A stretch of 64,000 nucleotides of DNA from Chromobotia macracanthus (Eukaryota > Chordata > Actinopteri > Cypriniformes > Botiidae), in contig JAZGTH010000008.1 in assembly GCA_036877525.1 (NCBI GenBank), positions 8,230,501-8,294,500 on the forward strand. The letters are read 5' to 3'. Shown piece by piece: positions 1-14,268 of this stretch. The first letter of the stretch is position 1. Each line of letters opens with the position of its first letter. The notes beneath the pieces were generated by a model. It was not told the DNA's origin. It searched no databases and saw only the letters and a program-made list of their open reading frames with translations. The position numbers and the translations under genes are program-made.

Positions 1-337
1 AAAATGTAGAAAGTTTTCTGTTAGAATGTGGCTAGGATTAAATAATATTAATTGTAACTAGCTGTGTATAAAAACATAAGTCTATGGCATGTCCCCATGT
101 AGATAGATAAGTAAGCATGGGTGTGTGTATATTTAAATACAGCTACAAATGATATTATTAGCATAATGTTTGTTTGGAGTGAAATGTTGAATTTACATTT
201 TTTTAAAAATACAATTAGGAATGAGTTACAATCAGTTCCAGGAATTGTAAGGGACGTCACACTGAGGGACACTGCTTGAAATTTCATGTTACTTACGCAC
301 ATGCTGAGAAATGTAGTGAGTAGGTCAGCATAAATAC

Positions 338-361
338 TGTGTGTGTGTGTGTGTGTGTGTT
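338..361. repeat. (TG)n microsatellite
   Basis: Twelve uninterrupted TG units. Confidence 0.95.
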
Positions 362-1088
362 ATGAGACAGGATGCCTTCAGCGGGGAGAGCTGCCAGGTT
401 TGGTGCTCATGGAAAAAAGTCCTGGAAGGTGTATATTTCATGGAATGTTCTAATGTTCTTCCTGTTTTATTGACAGTGTGAATGTGGCAACGCTAGCGGA
501 CGTGCATATGTCCATATGTCCTTTAGACTGAATGTGTGTGTCATATGTGCCTTTGATAGTGAATGTGAACATGTGTGTATTTATACTGTACCTCTGCAGA
601 GCCTGCTGATTGCTCAACATCCTCTCAGGTCATGTGAAATGTGAGCGGAACAGAGCACAGGATGTGCAGCACTGGCCCACAGCGTGCAGTCAGAACACAC
701 TCGCTCTCTCACTCACTCGCCCAGTCATTTGTAAGCTCGTACGCTCACTGCTTTCACCCCCCTTCCAGCTCTCTCCTGCCTGCACCACTTTGCTGCTGCA
801 CATGGCATAATGGGTCTGTTCTTGTGCCTTTGTGTTTGTGTGTGACTGTAGCATATTCCTAATGCCCTGTTATCAAACACTTTATATTTTGTGATTTTAA
901 AATCCCTTATTCACACTTTTAAGGGAAAAGAGTGTGTTTATGCGGAACTATGAGTGATTGCTTTGCAAGCCAGGCAATAGAATTATAGCATTGTGGCACG
1001 CATTAATCTCAGACAAGCGGAAACAAACTCATCGTGATTACAGGGTGATGATCCACTAAAAGTTCATGGATACACAATAGCCTCCCTT

Positions 1089-1312
1089 CCCAGGCAAACA
1101 AGTTTAGGTTCTAAGAACGTTTCCTTAACGTTTCTATTATATGAACGCTACTCAATTCTGAACCATTTTTAAAACATTTCACTTACTGATATATGATATA
1201 TAATGTTAAAGAAACTTTCTACTAATGTTACTGCAGGAACGTTTTTGATAACTTTGAAGAAACTTTTAGAGAACCTCAGTCAGCATTCTGAGAATGTTCC
1301 CTGTTAGCTGGG
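1089..1312 (-). mobile_element. CCCAGCTAACA-ended MITE-like element, copy 1
   Basis: Left end CCCAGGCAAACA, right end ATGTTCCCTGTTAGCTGGG, with GTTACTGCAGGAACGTTTTTGATAACTTT inside in place of the usual longer body. Shorter than other copies (224 bases), with the centre deleted. I define plus orientation as the form beginning GGGAACGTTCTCAGAATGTTGG after the terminal repeat; this copy is reversed. Confidence 0.75.
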
Positions 1313-3431
1313 TCTCCACCCAGGAGGGTTTACCCTCATCCACAGGACTTTATAACGCTTATTAGCAAGCTACTTCCTGACAGGAGCGGGCGGCCCTTAG
1401 CAGGATGCAGGATGTGGCGGGGGTTGTGGTGAGGGGTGTGTGGTCATGTGTTTTTGCGTGTGTGTGTTATTATAAGGCGCTCTGAGGCTTCGCTATTCAC
1501 ATGGGAAGCCAGTTGGGAAAATGGGCATCCAAAGTTCAACTCAATACTGACCCCTTTAAATGAATCACTGTCGTTTCCCTCTCATTACACAAGGCATCAG
1601 CCGACCCTCGGGCTGTGTGCAGAGCAGACACTTTTTATTTTTTTAAAGGGGGAGGGGTGGACAAATGCCTCTGACAGAGGATGGTGGAGTTGTCTGAAGA
1701 AATTACAGCTTGTCTTTGTGAAAACTGTTTTGAAGCTATTTATAAATGCTTTTTAATTTTTTTTAAAGCTTGAAACCGTCTACAGCTTTGCTATCCTGAA
1801 TTTTAATGAACTATCTGATACGATTAAATTAGGAATTAAGTTACGGATTGACATCCTGGTCAAGATTTCATGTCAGCCCGCTTATTATTTTGCATTTACT
1901 GCCATCGTGTGGTGAATAGGCCACAGTGCACTTCTTTTTATCCAGTATACGAAGGGCACTCTGAATATTTTTTTTTTGCTGAAAACTTCATACACTTCAA
2001 GTATAAGTGGTGTATTATTATTATTATTTTACAATTGTACTTTACAAGCAATAGGCTAATTTATGACACACAAGTCCGTATAATGTAGAAAAATCTTCAC
2101 GTCTTACTTCTCATAAATAAGAACTACAATTACCAGATGGACGTCAGTTTACGTGCTTGATGAACCAAACAACGTTTGTAGCAGCTCGCTGTAAACACAC
2201 GGTAGTCGTCCTGTTCTGAGGTCAGCTTTACATCAGAAAGTCCTCATGATGGCACTATTTCCACAGCATTATCTTGCGTCTCCTCCCGAACATGAAGCTC
2301 CTGGACAGGTTTATGCTCCTGCGACCCTCAAACGAGAAACATCAGACAAGGACCTCAACACAATTTCATGTAATCTATTAACAAATGTTTAGAAGCACAA
2401 TGTTTCGCAAACAGTACATAAACTAGTAACGTTTCACCCTGTTTTCGAAGAGCCCTCAATAGCTGAATGAAATATAATAATATGTATCCCTAAAATTACT
2501 AGTAATCTTGTAGATGAGGTCACCAGTAGGCGCCAGGATAGTGTATTGAGGTCCCAGATGAGGTCATTAATGACGTCACCTCTGGCCATTCATGAGGTCA
2601 TCACAAGAAAGAATCATGATGTATCCGATGATCATTTCCCAGCGATCCAAAGAAAACCAAATGTAGAGTGTAAATATATCTCACTAATCCTCCCTGGTGA
2701 TGTGTTTTCATGGATCCCTGCTGGTTAGTATAGTTTAATGTGTTTACTAGGATAATAATCCAACCTTTGAAGCTAGAGAGAGATTTGGAGCCTTCCTGCT
2801 TGGATCGACTTGGATCTACAAATGGCAGTTAATGACATTACCAGAAGTGAGCTGCGCTGTACTGTATAATACCTATTTGGAGCATGCATACTGTACATTG
2901 CACAGAGTATAATAAGTACATTGCAGAGTATATCTGACACTTTGCATTTCTGTGGCAGATGATATAGTGTTAATATCTGCCTGTAGACTGTGTTTTAAAT
3001 GACTTAGCTTAGGCAAGTTGATGTTGGCTTAATAGCTTGTTTTGCTGGATCCAACTCTCGTCTGTCTTTCCAGACCTGTATTCATTTAGACGAGTGCTTC
3101 AGACGTGAAGTAATAGCTTTAAATAATGGAGCATGCTTTCACCAGCAGTATGCAGCTCAGACTCAGGCTCATTAAAGCTTAAACTCAACCTGAAATCCAC
3201 TTGGGCTTCAGAGATGTGTTGGAGCGATCAAACCCAGCCGCTGATGACTGTTGGAAAACTCACAAGGAAACCACAAACACTGGTGTGACAAAATCTGGAT
3301 ATTTTTACTTAGTCAAATGCTTTGCATATGTGTGCTTTGTATGCCTGGCCGTACATCATCACTTTGGTTCCTTCTCATAAACTCCTCATTTATTGAACAC
3401 ATGATGGAAACAGTTCTGATGGCACGTACTG

Positions 3432-3807
3432 TTGAGTGTAGAAGTTTGAGACCACTAGTGGAAATGCTTCTGCTTTAATGACAGTATGCGTTCAATCTGG
3501 TTTGGACTCCACAACATTTGTGTAAAATGTAATGATTCATGTTCCAGCATGATTTGAGAATGTTCCAAAATGCATCTTATGGGCTTCAATAGACGCAAGG
3601 AAAACTGTCCATTTGTTCGAAGCAGTAAAAAATATGCTTATCTGTTTGATGACCTAGTGTACTGCAGAATGTTTTTAACATTTATTATTATTTTATCAGT
3701 TTCTTGTTATGTTTTCTTGTTATTATAAAAATTGTTATGTTTATCTACTGGTTTAAATTAGATGTTGAATCCCAGATTTTTTACGTGGTCTCAGACTCTT
3801 GGACCCC
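3432..3807. mobile_element. Degenerate inverted-repeat element
   Basis: AGTTTGAGACCAC near the left end and GTGGTCTCAGACT near the right end form an imperfect terminal inverted repeat (12 of 13 bases). The roughly 375-base interior has no open frame of note. Confidence 0.5.
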
Positions 3808-4133
3808 CTGCATCTCTCGTCAGTCAGAATTAGACGTGGTTTATAATGTACAGCTATAGTTTACATTCTTATGTATTCTGTTATGGAGCAATATAAGACT
3901 ATTTTTGTATTGGCAGATTTATAACTTTTATTGACATTTGTGTCCTGGTTTTTATTTGTGTGAACATTACTGCAGAGTTCTGTGGTGGTTGACAGATGTT
4001 GGGTTTGTGTGTAGTGAATGTTGCTGTATCAGTCAGATTCAGTGACAGTCTCAATCCAGATTGGCTCCATATATCACATCAAACTGACACAGGCATCAAC
4101 TTTAATCTGACGCTTCACTGGGAGTCAATAATG

Positions 4134-4156
4134 CACACACACACACACACACACAC
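4134..4156. repeat. (CA)n microsatellite
   Basis: About eleven CA units. Confidence 0.95.
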
Positions 4157-4682
4157 TGTTTTTTTATGTTTTATAGGAACATTTCATAGACACACAAAAA
4201 AGGTATTCAAAATAATTTTCACCTCAAGGATTTTAAATGTGGAAACACTTTTGGCTTATTGGCTTTTTTCTATCTTACCGTACACATTTAAGCTTTTAAT
4301 GAAGGAAAAATGGGAGGAGATCTCTTTGAAGCCTTCCAGCTTGCTTGTCTGGTTGTCATGGTAACATCCAGTGACCTCGTCCAATTCCTTCTGTCAGTAG
4401 GCACATTTGGGAGATGGGGGAGGCCTAATCAGGGTGTATATGGGCGAGCGCATGGCTCAGAGAAGACCTAGTCTGTCTGATGCCTGGTGACACTAGATAA
4501 AGCCCCGAGGAACCCTTAGACACACAACAGCACACACGCACATGTATGTCAGTGTATGATGAATGCCAGGAGCAGCACATTTTCAACGGTGTTTGAAAAT
4601 ATTAAACATACAAAGATACTCAAATAATATTTTTATGTTTGTTCAATTTTCCATTTGCAATAATTTGTTTTTTAAATTTAAC

Positions 4683-4846
4683 AAGACTTTGTCGTAGAAC
4701 ACAAGGAGAGATTTTAAAGAATGTTCGTACTTGGCAATGAATGGTGACTGAGTCTTTCAGTCAGTATCATTCGACCATCATTAACATCTTTTGTTGTGTT
4801 CCACAAAAAAAATTCAGTCATACGGGTTTGACAAAGAGGATATAAA
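4683..4846 (-). repeat. AAAGGGATAGTTC-family repeat, reversed partial copy
   Basis: TTTTGTTGTGTTCCACAAAA and CAGTCATACGGGTTTG correspond to the complement of the repeat at 26479. The conserved terminus is lost. Confidence 0.55.
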
Positions 4847-5994
4847 GCTTCTCATCATTCAAAGTTTCAACAAACAGACATATAAAAACATAACTATTTT
4901 TATGACCTCATTCTTCCAGATCTCCGCAGATGATGTGTGTGAGAACATGTCCTACCATGTGGCCGCACTACAACCGCATTGCATGACAAGACAGTGTCAG
5001 AACAGAAAGAACCCGACCAAAACATCTCAACATGGAACTCATACAGGATGTGAACACGACGTGGAGTCCAGCGGTTGCTGGCGCGCTCGTTTATCAGCAT
5101 GACCTTGCTTCTCTTCCATCAAGGTTCTGCACAGGTGCCATGCCCCCCTGGTGCCGCTTAGCAATTATGCTAGCATAAAAAGAAATATCAGGAGATAACT
5201 CAAAACTCATGTCCATTATCGCCAAATATGGTGCTTTCATTACTAGGACCAGGCAATCTGTTCCACATAACAGAACCCATTTACACATCCAATAGTTATG
5301 TGGCAGGTAAAATTACCTTGGCATGAGGTGAGAGAAGAACTCTCTGTAGTCAAACAAAGGCGAGTCGGGGAAGTCAAACTGTTAGTTAATTAGTTGAACG
5401 GCTTCACATTAACCTTTGGTGTTACCTTTGTAAACGTTGATGAGGGTTCCTGTTTCCAGGTGATGGCAGGTGATGGCAAATGTTGGTCCTATACGTGTAA
5501 TAGTGCTTATACAGGAGAACACTCTCATTATGATCATGCAAAGAGTCGCAGCTCTTCAGTAATGAGGTTGTGTTTAATGATTGTTTTATTTAATTACTGC
5601 CTCCAAGCTGCCGTCTTGTTTTAGAAAGCAACATGTTGTGTCCCTTGTACATTAATGAATATTGTTTCTTTACCCTTAATTAAGAAACATGATCAATTTA
5701 AACAGCTTATTATATACATGGAGTGGGGCAGAGTAGACTGCAGTTTTACTGTAACCTTTACAGTGCCACTTTTTGTTTAGTTTTGTTACTTTCAAAAGTG
5801 ACTTTTACATAGATTCAGCTAAATAAAATTAAGCTTTCTCATTTACAGGAATCATAATTATTTTATTTATATGTAAATATCAGTGATGTGTGCCAGTACA
5901 GTTTTGGTTGGTCGCTTGGTGGTTGATTACTGACCCTTATAGGGTTTTATTGTCTACAAGGTGAAAAGTGTAATCACATCATTAAGTAATTACA

Positions 5995-6176
5995 GTTGTG
6001 GCTTACTGATTAGTGGGTCAGGCTTGTATACAAAAGGTTACCGGTTCGATTCCTGTGCCAACAGTGCCCACTGCTCCGGGTGAGTGTGTGTTCGCTCCTC
6101 ACCGGTGATGGGTTAAATCCAGAGGTCACATTTCAGATATGGATTACCATATCTGACAAAAATGTCACTTTCACTT
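5995..6176 (+). mobile_element. tRNA-derived SINE
   Basis: A tRNA-like head with a B box GGTTCGATTCC at 6043-6053 is followed by a fish SINE body (GTGCCCACTGCTCC, GGTGATGGGTTAAATCCAGAGG, GGATTACCATATCTGAC). The head no longer folds as a functional tRNA. Confidence 0.7.
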
Positions 6177-7002
6177 AAAATAATAGATATATCTCCAGCT
6201 ATACAGACACAAGTCTGACAATTTGAGGTAACATCATCCATTTACATGCTGAGTTTTTATATTTAGGGTTAAAATTAACCTTGTGAAAAACATAATCATT
6301 AAATACTCTGTATCAGCTTTAGCTTTTGTAGTCCACTCAACTGAAGTAACGATTCTGACCTTTAGAGGGCGCTGTTATCATTAGCACAAGGCATATTGAT
6401 GAACAAACTGTCATTTGCACTTTCTCTCTGCTCACCAGATTCTTTCACCTGCAATAGCTTTCCATTAGTGAGGAGTATAAACAGTTACAGAGGCAGAAGT
6501 GGAAAGGGAGGGACCGAGCACGTATTTGTAATGCCACACCAAATGGTCCTCCGACACAGTGGAGCGTGACTGTGAAAATGGATTACTGTGCAGAATTCAG
6601 CCAAATGCTGTCAGAAGTGTGTTTCTCCTATGCTGACATTAAACAGCTTACAAACACAACCCAAATTCATCATCAGCATCTAAATTACTCCTGAGATTCA
6701 GATTTTCCTCCCAGATTTGTCAGCTTAATTCTTGCAAGAGTTTGTTTCAGAGGCTTAGAAATGTTTCCTGAATAACTTACTTTCTAGGGATGCCGTTCCC
6801 TCATTCAGGATTTACTGTTCAGGAGCTAAATGGCTTTTCCTAAAGGATTGAACGGAACTAATTAAAAGTAATTGGAAAATCTGCATCGATCTGGCCAACC
6901 AGCCCTGAGTGTGGTGTGATTAAAACTGTCTTCTACACCCAATCAGAGGAATCAATGTCACTTTGTCAATTGGTATCTCTAAGCAGATGTAAGAATGCAG
7001 AG

Positions 7003-7297
7003 TCCTAGCTAACAGGAAAAGTTCTTGGAAGGTTGGCTAACATTATCAAAAGCATTTTTGCAGTACTTTTAGTATAACGTTTCGTACATATCATATATGA
7101 AAAATGTTATCCTTAAGTTGTTAGGGGTTGTTAATGTTTAAAAAATGTTACAGGATTAAAAAATGTCTGAATAATGTTTTTTTAATAATCAAGCAGTAAC
7201 AATACAATGTCTAAACATTCCTAGAACTTTCAAAATAACCATGACGTTTTTGTTACTTAATGAAAACATTACGGAAACGTTCTTACAACCTAATGGG
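7003..7297 (+). mobile_element. CCCAGCTAACA-ended MITE-like element, copy 2
   Basis: Begins CCTAGCTAACAGGAAAAGTTC and ends with AAACGTTCTTACAACCTAATGGG. The family word GGCTAACATTATCAAAA and the AACGTT-like array are present. Both ends are decayed. Confidence 0.75.
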
Positions 7298-10200
7298 ATA
7301 TGACCAGTATCACTTAAACTAAAAACATTTAATTTTCTAAGAAATGGATTGTAGAATTTTCCAATGTAGAAAGAAATTTCCAATGTAGAAATATGGAGAC
7401 ACAAGGTATTTTGTCATCCGTGACCCTTCCGTTATCTGAATTTGGCCTCATCCTGTTGTCCAAATCATCCCCACATGCTACTAACCACTAACACATTGCA
7501 AGGTGAGGTCTTTTTTAAAAGGGAGCGACAGTAATGCATTACCTGCCATGACAGCACCTCCTGACGACAGCCCGCCTCCTGTGATAAATTAAAGGGGGAT
7601 TTCAAGGGGAATGACTTGGCAACTACGCTCATCGCTCCTAATTGTAGACTTGTCTCTTTCTTTTTCTGTCCCTGTGGCACTGCACATTAAAAGATACAAG
7701 TTTGTTTGCTCTTTGAATCACACTGACCTTCAGTGTATCTGAATGTTGGTGTGTGTATGTGTATTTCCTATTGCTGGTGTGTTCATTTGCACTTTCCACA
7801 AGCATTGCACAATTTGGTATAGCATCGGGGAAAAAATATTTTTTTATTATATGTGCTACATAAACTATTATTTAAGTAACATAACTTTGCAACTCTCATA
7901 CATTGTGGTAAAAATTGGATTCAATTTTAGAAGTATAGTTGTCCATTTATTAACCATTCGTTTCAATGTTCTTTATTTGTTTACTTCAAAGTTTCAGGCC
8001 CTATTTTGTACCTTATTCATGGAATAAGGTACAAAATTCATGCTTCTATCTGAAATGGTAGTTAGTTATTGTTAGTCAGTTGTTAGTGTTGCAGTCCAGT
8101 GTTATAGGAAATAGACGCCCTTTAGTTGCTCTGCATTAGAAGATAAATAAATAAAACAGGGAGTAAATGTGGGGGGGCTCTGTGGAGGAGGCTCATTTCA
8201 TGGCCCACTGTGTGTGTGTGTGCTGGATAGCACAGTGCTGGGATTCTAGGGTGTGTTAGGAGCAGATTGCCTGTGGGCTCCCCTACTGTGTAGCTGCAGC
8301 TGCTGAACAGAAGAGGAGATTTCCCCTCCTCATCAGAGCAGCACAGAGGCCAAACTGCACACACTCCCACTCTTCTCGATATACTCTAGCAGGACAGGCG
8401 GCTAAAACGCACACACATAACACGCACATGCATATATTTATGTTTACACGGTGCATACTAAAGCAAACATCACTGTTGTTGTTGCTGATATACTTATGGG
8501 TAAGGATTAAAACACACCTTAACCCTTAGCATTTAATTTTAATGTGTAACTTATGTTTTGTGCTAGATTGTTGAGGAGAGGGGAGCTGTTTCTAAGCAAA
8601 TTGACTTTTTCCCCAGATGGGTGATATAATGAGCAAAACAAATTGAGCCCTTGTGGGTGGGACCCCATATATAAAGACCATAATTTGCTCATAAATTTTG
8701 TATTAATAATATCAATATGTAGTTACAAGCAACCCTACAAAAAGAAAACAACCTTATAAACATGTTGGTCATTGTACTACGCAGTTTACAGAAAAACAGT
8801 GACCGTAGCATGAACAGTATGGTTTGACAGAACGTATAATTACACTAGATACCCTCAAAGATCTGCTTTCCACTCCAGCAGTGTATTGCCAAAGTCACGT
8901 GTGATCCCTGAAGCACTCACTAATGACAGATCTTTCACCATCTGCATCATTTATTTCAATTATTTACAAATAACCTATAGCACCCTGAGCTCAAAGTCAT
9001 TTTTATGACACACAGACGTCCATACAACAGATCTGCAGTCCTATAGCAAAACGCAGGTTCCTCTGTCAGAGATTCAGTGGCGCTGCTCTCATCCAACACA
9101 GAGCAAATTGTGCATGAAATTGGTTCAGAAAACATGAACTGGAACGATCCCATCTTCAGTCTCTTTTTATGCTGGGTCTGCAAAAAACGCATTGGCTGTT
9201 TAATTACAAAAAGTATTAACGTGTCCTGTTGCATGATGGGTGAGTCAGCTACCGATTGGCTATGACCATGAATAACCATGTTTGTGTTGCTAAATCTTGA
9301 AGAATTTTGGTAAAGTCCGGAACGCGAATGGGGCGGCAGCGGTACTCGTGCCACAGGCGTTCGAACTTGCCAGGGCCTTCGTGGAAACTCTTAACTGCAT
9401 GTTTATTGTACGCTCTTGTCTTGGATCAGATCGTAATGACTTCACCGCATTTACCTAAGAGACCAGTGATGAAATGCAGATATCTAGTAATTGAAAAGAA
9501 CAGAATGGCTTGCCAGAGAAAAGAGAGAAAGCAGGATTTTGACATTATGCAAGCCATGTTTGCTCCAGACAGGCTGTTTTTGCTGTTTCTTGCTTAAAAA
9601 GGTCTGTTTCACTTTAGATGGCACACACTTGTGATTCGTATACTTGGCAATGCACTTGTCCCCAGCTTGCATTCCACGCCGAAACTCTGTGACAGAAAAC
9701 CTTAATCCCCAGCTCAAATTGGATCTCGCTTTATCTATATTTTTCACTCACAGTGAATCCTGAGCTCAAGGTTACAGTGTCAGTTGTAACCTACAGTGGA
9801 GGCGGAAAGCAGATATGTAGGATTCTTAATTATACGAGGTGTAATCTCTGCCCTGTGTGCACCAGAGGTTTAGGATGCAGCTGTTACACTTGTATGTTTA
9901 ATGTTTTGAATCAGCAGCAAGCTTAAAGTCAGAGTAGGTGATTCTTTCCATAGCAATCACTAAGTAAAGTGGTGTAAATATATTTATATATTTTTCTGTC
10001 TTCTGTGCAAGGCACAAGACCATAAAATGTTTGTCCAATCATTACGTTCGGTCTGAATGCAATGAGTGATCTCCATAACCACCATTGCACAGTGTACACA
10101 GTGTACAAAGGTATGCAAATGCAGTTTGACAGGCAAGTAGGACAACCAATCTGCATTGCAAACTGCATTTTAGTCCTGCACCTTACACAGAAGATATATA

Positions 10201-10560
10201 AATGTACTACACTGTAGTAGTAGTACAAATTATACAAAATATTACATAGTTCTGTATGTTGGAACTGTAAGTCCATGAATTCCATGTCACTGACACTGTT
10301 GTATAATCAGTGGCATATGCAGTCGCATATGTAGTCAGTCACAGCATATGTACTGTATGTACATACAGTATGTGCAGTTTGTGTATGTGCTGTAAAACAT
10401 AAGCTCTTTCACGTCTGAAAATATGTCATTTCCTTCTAAACCATCCTGCTGTAGCTGGAGAACATGTGCTCCGGTTGTGCAAATCATCTAGGATCTAGAT
10501 CAAAGCCTACTAACAAACCCACAAAATGTGATGTAAAGTATTGCGCCTTTAGCATTACAT

Positions 10561-10847
10561 CCCAGCTAACAGGGAACATTCTCAGAATGTTGGTTAACAT
10601 TCCCTAAGAGTTCTCTTAAAGTTCTCCAAAAAGTTCTTGCAGTAATTTTAGTAGAGCATTTATAACGTTATATATCAAAAATGTTGTTTTTAGTAGGTTG
10701 TGGAATGTTTAAAAAAAGTTTGATTAACGTTTCCATAACCAAGCAATAACATTAATACAATGTCTAAAAAACAGCACGGAACATTTTGAATGTTCCTAGA
10801 GCCCAAAATAACATTTTAATGTTTTCGTTATCTAATGGAAACAAGGT
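10561..10847 (+). mobile_element. CCCAGCTAACA-ended MITE-like element, copy 3
   Basis: Perfect left end CCCAGCTAACAGGGAACATT and the family centre (CCTAGAGCCCAAAATAACATT). The right terminal repeat is missing after AATGGAAACAAGG. Confidence 0.8.
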
Positions 10848-11028
10848 GAGGGCAGTTCTGATAAACAAACAGCTTCGTACTTAAAGCCAGATCTTCTAGA
10901 ATATATTTTCCAATCAATTAAAAACATGCATCCAGGCTAATGTCACACGTGGGTGATGTGTAATGCAGGGATCTGTGTAGCAAGTAGTTGCCGTAAGGAT
11001 TTAATATTGTGGATGTATTGAGGTTAAT

Positions 11029-11060
11029 CTGTCTCTCTCTCTCTGTCTCTCTCTCTCTGT
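11029..11060. repeat. (CT)n microsatellite
   Basis: CT repeats interrupted by two CTGT units. Confidence 0.9.
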
Positions 11061-14000
11061 AAACCTGTGTCCTGCTGTGAGATCAAACACCCAGAAGATG
11101 AGAGATGAGGCAAGCACTTTATGTAACCGCATGCTTTCTTACATAAACACAACCCATTTAAGTGTCCCTCTATCAACACAACAACTAAAAGCCCTCCTTC
11201 TGCCATGAACTTGCCACTTTATTATGAGGACTAGTGGAGTACTTTCAGCAGACTCCTAAAACTCAAGCATCATTTTAACAGCGGCTTAAACCTGGTTTGG
11301 GGATATCCAGAGCTTGCGGTTTAGCTTAAACCCGTTGAGAAAGGAGATAAATCCCACAGAGTACAAGAGATTAGCGAAGAATTAGGAAAAAACCTACAAA
11401 AAGCACAGGCAAATGGACTTTGGGTGCTAGATATTTAACCTGGTAATGACCAGTCTAGGCCTACCTAATAACTGCTCATACAGATTTCACTCTGTAAATA
11501 GGAAACAGTTTTTCTGTGGGAGGAGATTCTCAGTTTTAAGGGTTCAGCACGGCTGTTCGGGTCAGAGTAATTGGTAACCAAAGGAACAAGTTTTTTAGTT
11601 GCCACGTGTTTCAGAAATGGTTGTGCGAATGACAGATAAGCTGCGGCCCACAAACCTCTCAGAGTCAGACTTGTATCTTCAGTACCACCAGCCACCCAGG
11701 TGAAAAGGATGTGTGTGTGTGTGTGGTTGTGTGTGTTCGAATGATCAAAACACACACACTTTCTGTCTCTGGTGGTGAGCAGCGTTGAAAGCTCCCGATC
11801 CCCCAGACATCTCCTTGCCAAACTGACTTTGCAGTCCTCGCTGAACGTACCTCAACATTTTCTTAACGCATCTGTCATCGTGCCATAAACAATTACATGC
11901 ATGTCAGGGATTTGTTAAGGTTAAATTTGTCTTGCTAAGCGCCCTGGAGAATTTGTTACTATGTTCTACTTTCTGCCCTAATGTATCACGGACAAAACAG
12001 TAATCACACAAACATCCACTCCAGGGACTTTTAATGTGAATTACTAGCTTTGAATGATGATAGCAGAACATTTTGTCGCTTCCTCATTTATCACCAGTGT
12101 TTAGTGTGTATGTGTGTGTGTGTGCTAGCAACTGTGTTTGTCTGTATTTCAGCGTGTGTAATTGTCTGACAGCGTATTTGTGTATATTTATCTAGCGAGA
12201 GCCTCTGACCTTGCGTCTTTATAGGGCATTTTTCAGACAGAGATGGAGAGAAAAAACTGGGTTAGTGCCAGAAGCGTGTTGCCAGATTGCATGTGTCCAT
12301 CCTGTTGATGCAAGGCGTGAGCAGACATGTAGACAGGGAATGCTAATGTAAGACTTACCCACCTGTCTCTCAACATTTCCACTGAACTGTGAGGCATCGG
12401 GACTATTTTGGGAGCTGCTCTTTGGAATTTAGCATTCTAGGAACATATTTAATATCATCGTCATATTATATTTTTAAAAATTATTTATATATTTTATTAG
12501 CATAAAATAAAATAAATAAATAAAAGAGCAACATGTTTTTTGCCAGAAGCATAGTTATAGTTTGTTTTATAATCACCGTTTTCAACTCTCTGACCAGGAT
12601 TAAACAGGATGTTTTTCTTATGTGTCTTTAAACAGAATCTTTGAAAAGCCTGAATTACATACATATTCCATAAAACATTCTGCACTTTATTGTCAAAGGG
12701 TCATTTAAGGGAATCTTGTAACTTTTTCTTAGAATTGATCTTATGTGTGTTGTCATTTAAAACCTTTCAGGAATAAGAGAAAAAAGTGAAACACACTTTA
12801 AATGAACTGTTGCACGCGCACACACACACTAGTGCTCTCACAGCGTTTACTAAATAGAAACGTTTCAAGACTGAAATTGCCTCCTCAGGAAATGAAAATA
12901 GGTGCAGTTTGTGACATTTTAGAAGAGGAAGTTGTCATGATATACGGCAATAGCATGCGTAAGTGCTTCCACCTTTTAAACAGAATGCTGGGTGGATTAA
13001 GAATATTTGTATCACATACCCTTTCTTTACATTTTGTTTCTTTCTTTGTTGTTGTCCTCTGTTATATCTATCTTTCAGATCTTTCATATCTGTCTGCCTG
13101 TCTTTCACTCTATACCTCCCCCGCCCCCACCCCAAAGTCACATCAGATAACAGCCTCACCTCATTTTTGTGTTGTTGTGTGCATCTCTGGATCTGTGTTG
13201 TTAACGCTAACCCTAACTCAAGGAGACAGGCCAGAGGCATAGCCAACACACTACAGCCTGCACAGTGACTTTACACACATACAAATATTCCTTTATTATT
13301 CATTATTTTAAAATATTCCATTTGTGTATGCGTATGCATATGTAAAAGCAACTCTCAAAAATTTCCATAATCTTACTGTAGACATTTTATGAGTGATGAG
13401 ATGCTCATTTGTTATCACAAACACTGAAAAGAATATAAGTTAATATACTGACAGGTAAAAGCACACTCACTGAGTCACATGACCTACAGTTTATTGTGCT
13501 CTTGTGTGCTGTTGTCAAGCATTTAAATGACAAGAAGTCGTGATTACTGTGCAGAATCACTTTAAATGCTGCAAACTGACTAGAGTGACCTGACCAGTTT
13601 ATAGACCTGAATGTGTTCTCTGTGTGTTTGAGGTTGTTTGTGTCTAAATGTGTTAGGGGCCAACTGCATCCTCTCTAAATCTCTCATTACAGTTTCCTCT
13701 TGGCGATGGGCCCCTCTCTTTCTGTGTCACACTCTCTGTCCAGCTGTCTGGAGACATGGCTGAAGGGGACACGCAGTCTAGATCTGTCCGTCTGCATGTC
13801 CCCGTGGCCCCTCAAATCCCTGCTTAAGAGGGTGTCGGTGTTGAAACATATGACGACCTTCGTGGAGAGCTGATTTCAGACCAGTTTACTCAGTTTTGGC
13901 CCTAACTACACTCAGTTTCGTTGCAACTCTCTCTTAGCCATCTTTTTAATCCTTTAATGAGAAGACGAGAGAAAATATGTTGCCAATGTTCTGTTTTTAG

Positions 14001-14268
14001 AAGCAGTGACATGTAAAGCAGTGCAGAATCCCTTTGGTCTGCTAAATCTATGTGGAGATGCTGACTCACACAAGCAGACTGCTGTATCTCCAGCCGTGAG
14101 GGTGACAAAAGGTCAGAGAAACAGCATAATGCAGTACAGCACTGGAAAAACTCGGTCTTTTCATCCATCCCATGTCTGCAAGTTCACAAAACCAACCTCG
14201 CCAAGTCTAACATGTCTTGCTTCCCCGCACCAACCACCCTCAGCCCTAATTCACCCAACCAGATGTTA

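Noticed and set aside
5995..6070. Functional tRNA gene
   Set aside because: Only the B box is intact. The arms do not pair well and a SINE body follows.
9307..9597. 96-residue open frame with a hydrophobic patch
   Set aside because: No recognised family, no splice or promoter context, and overlapping frames of similar length on the other strand.
13203..13219. Telomere-like GCTAACCCTAACTC
   Set aside because: Only about one and a half repeat units, within chance expectation.
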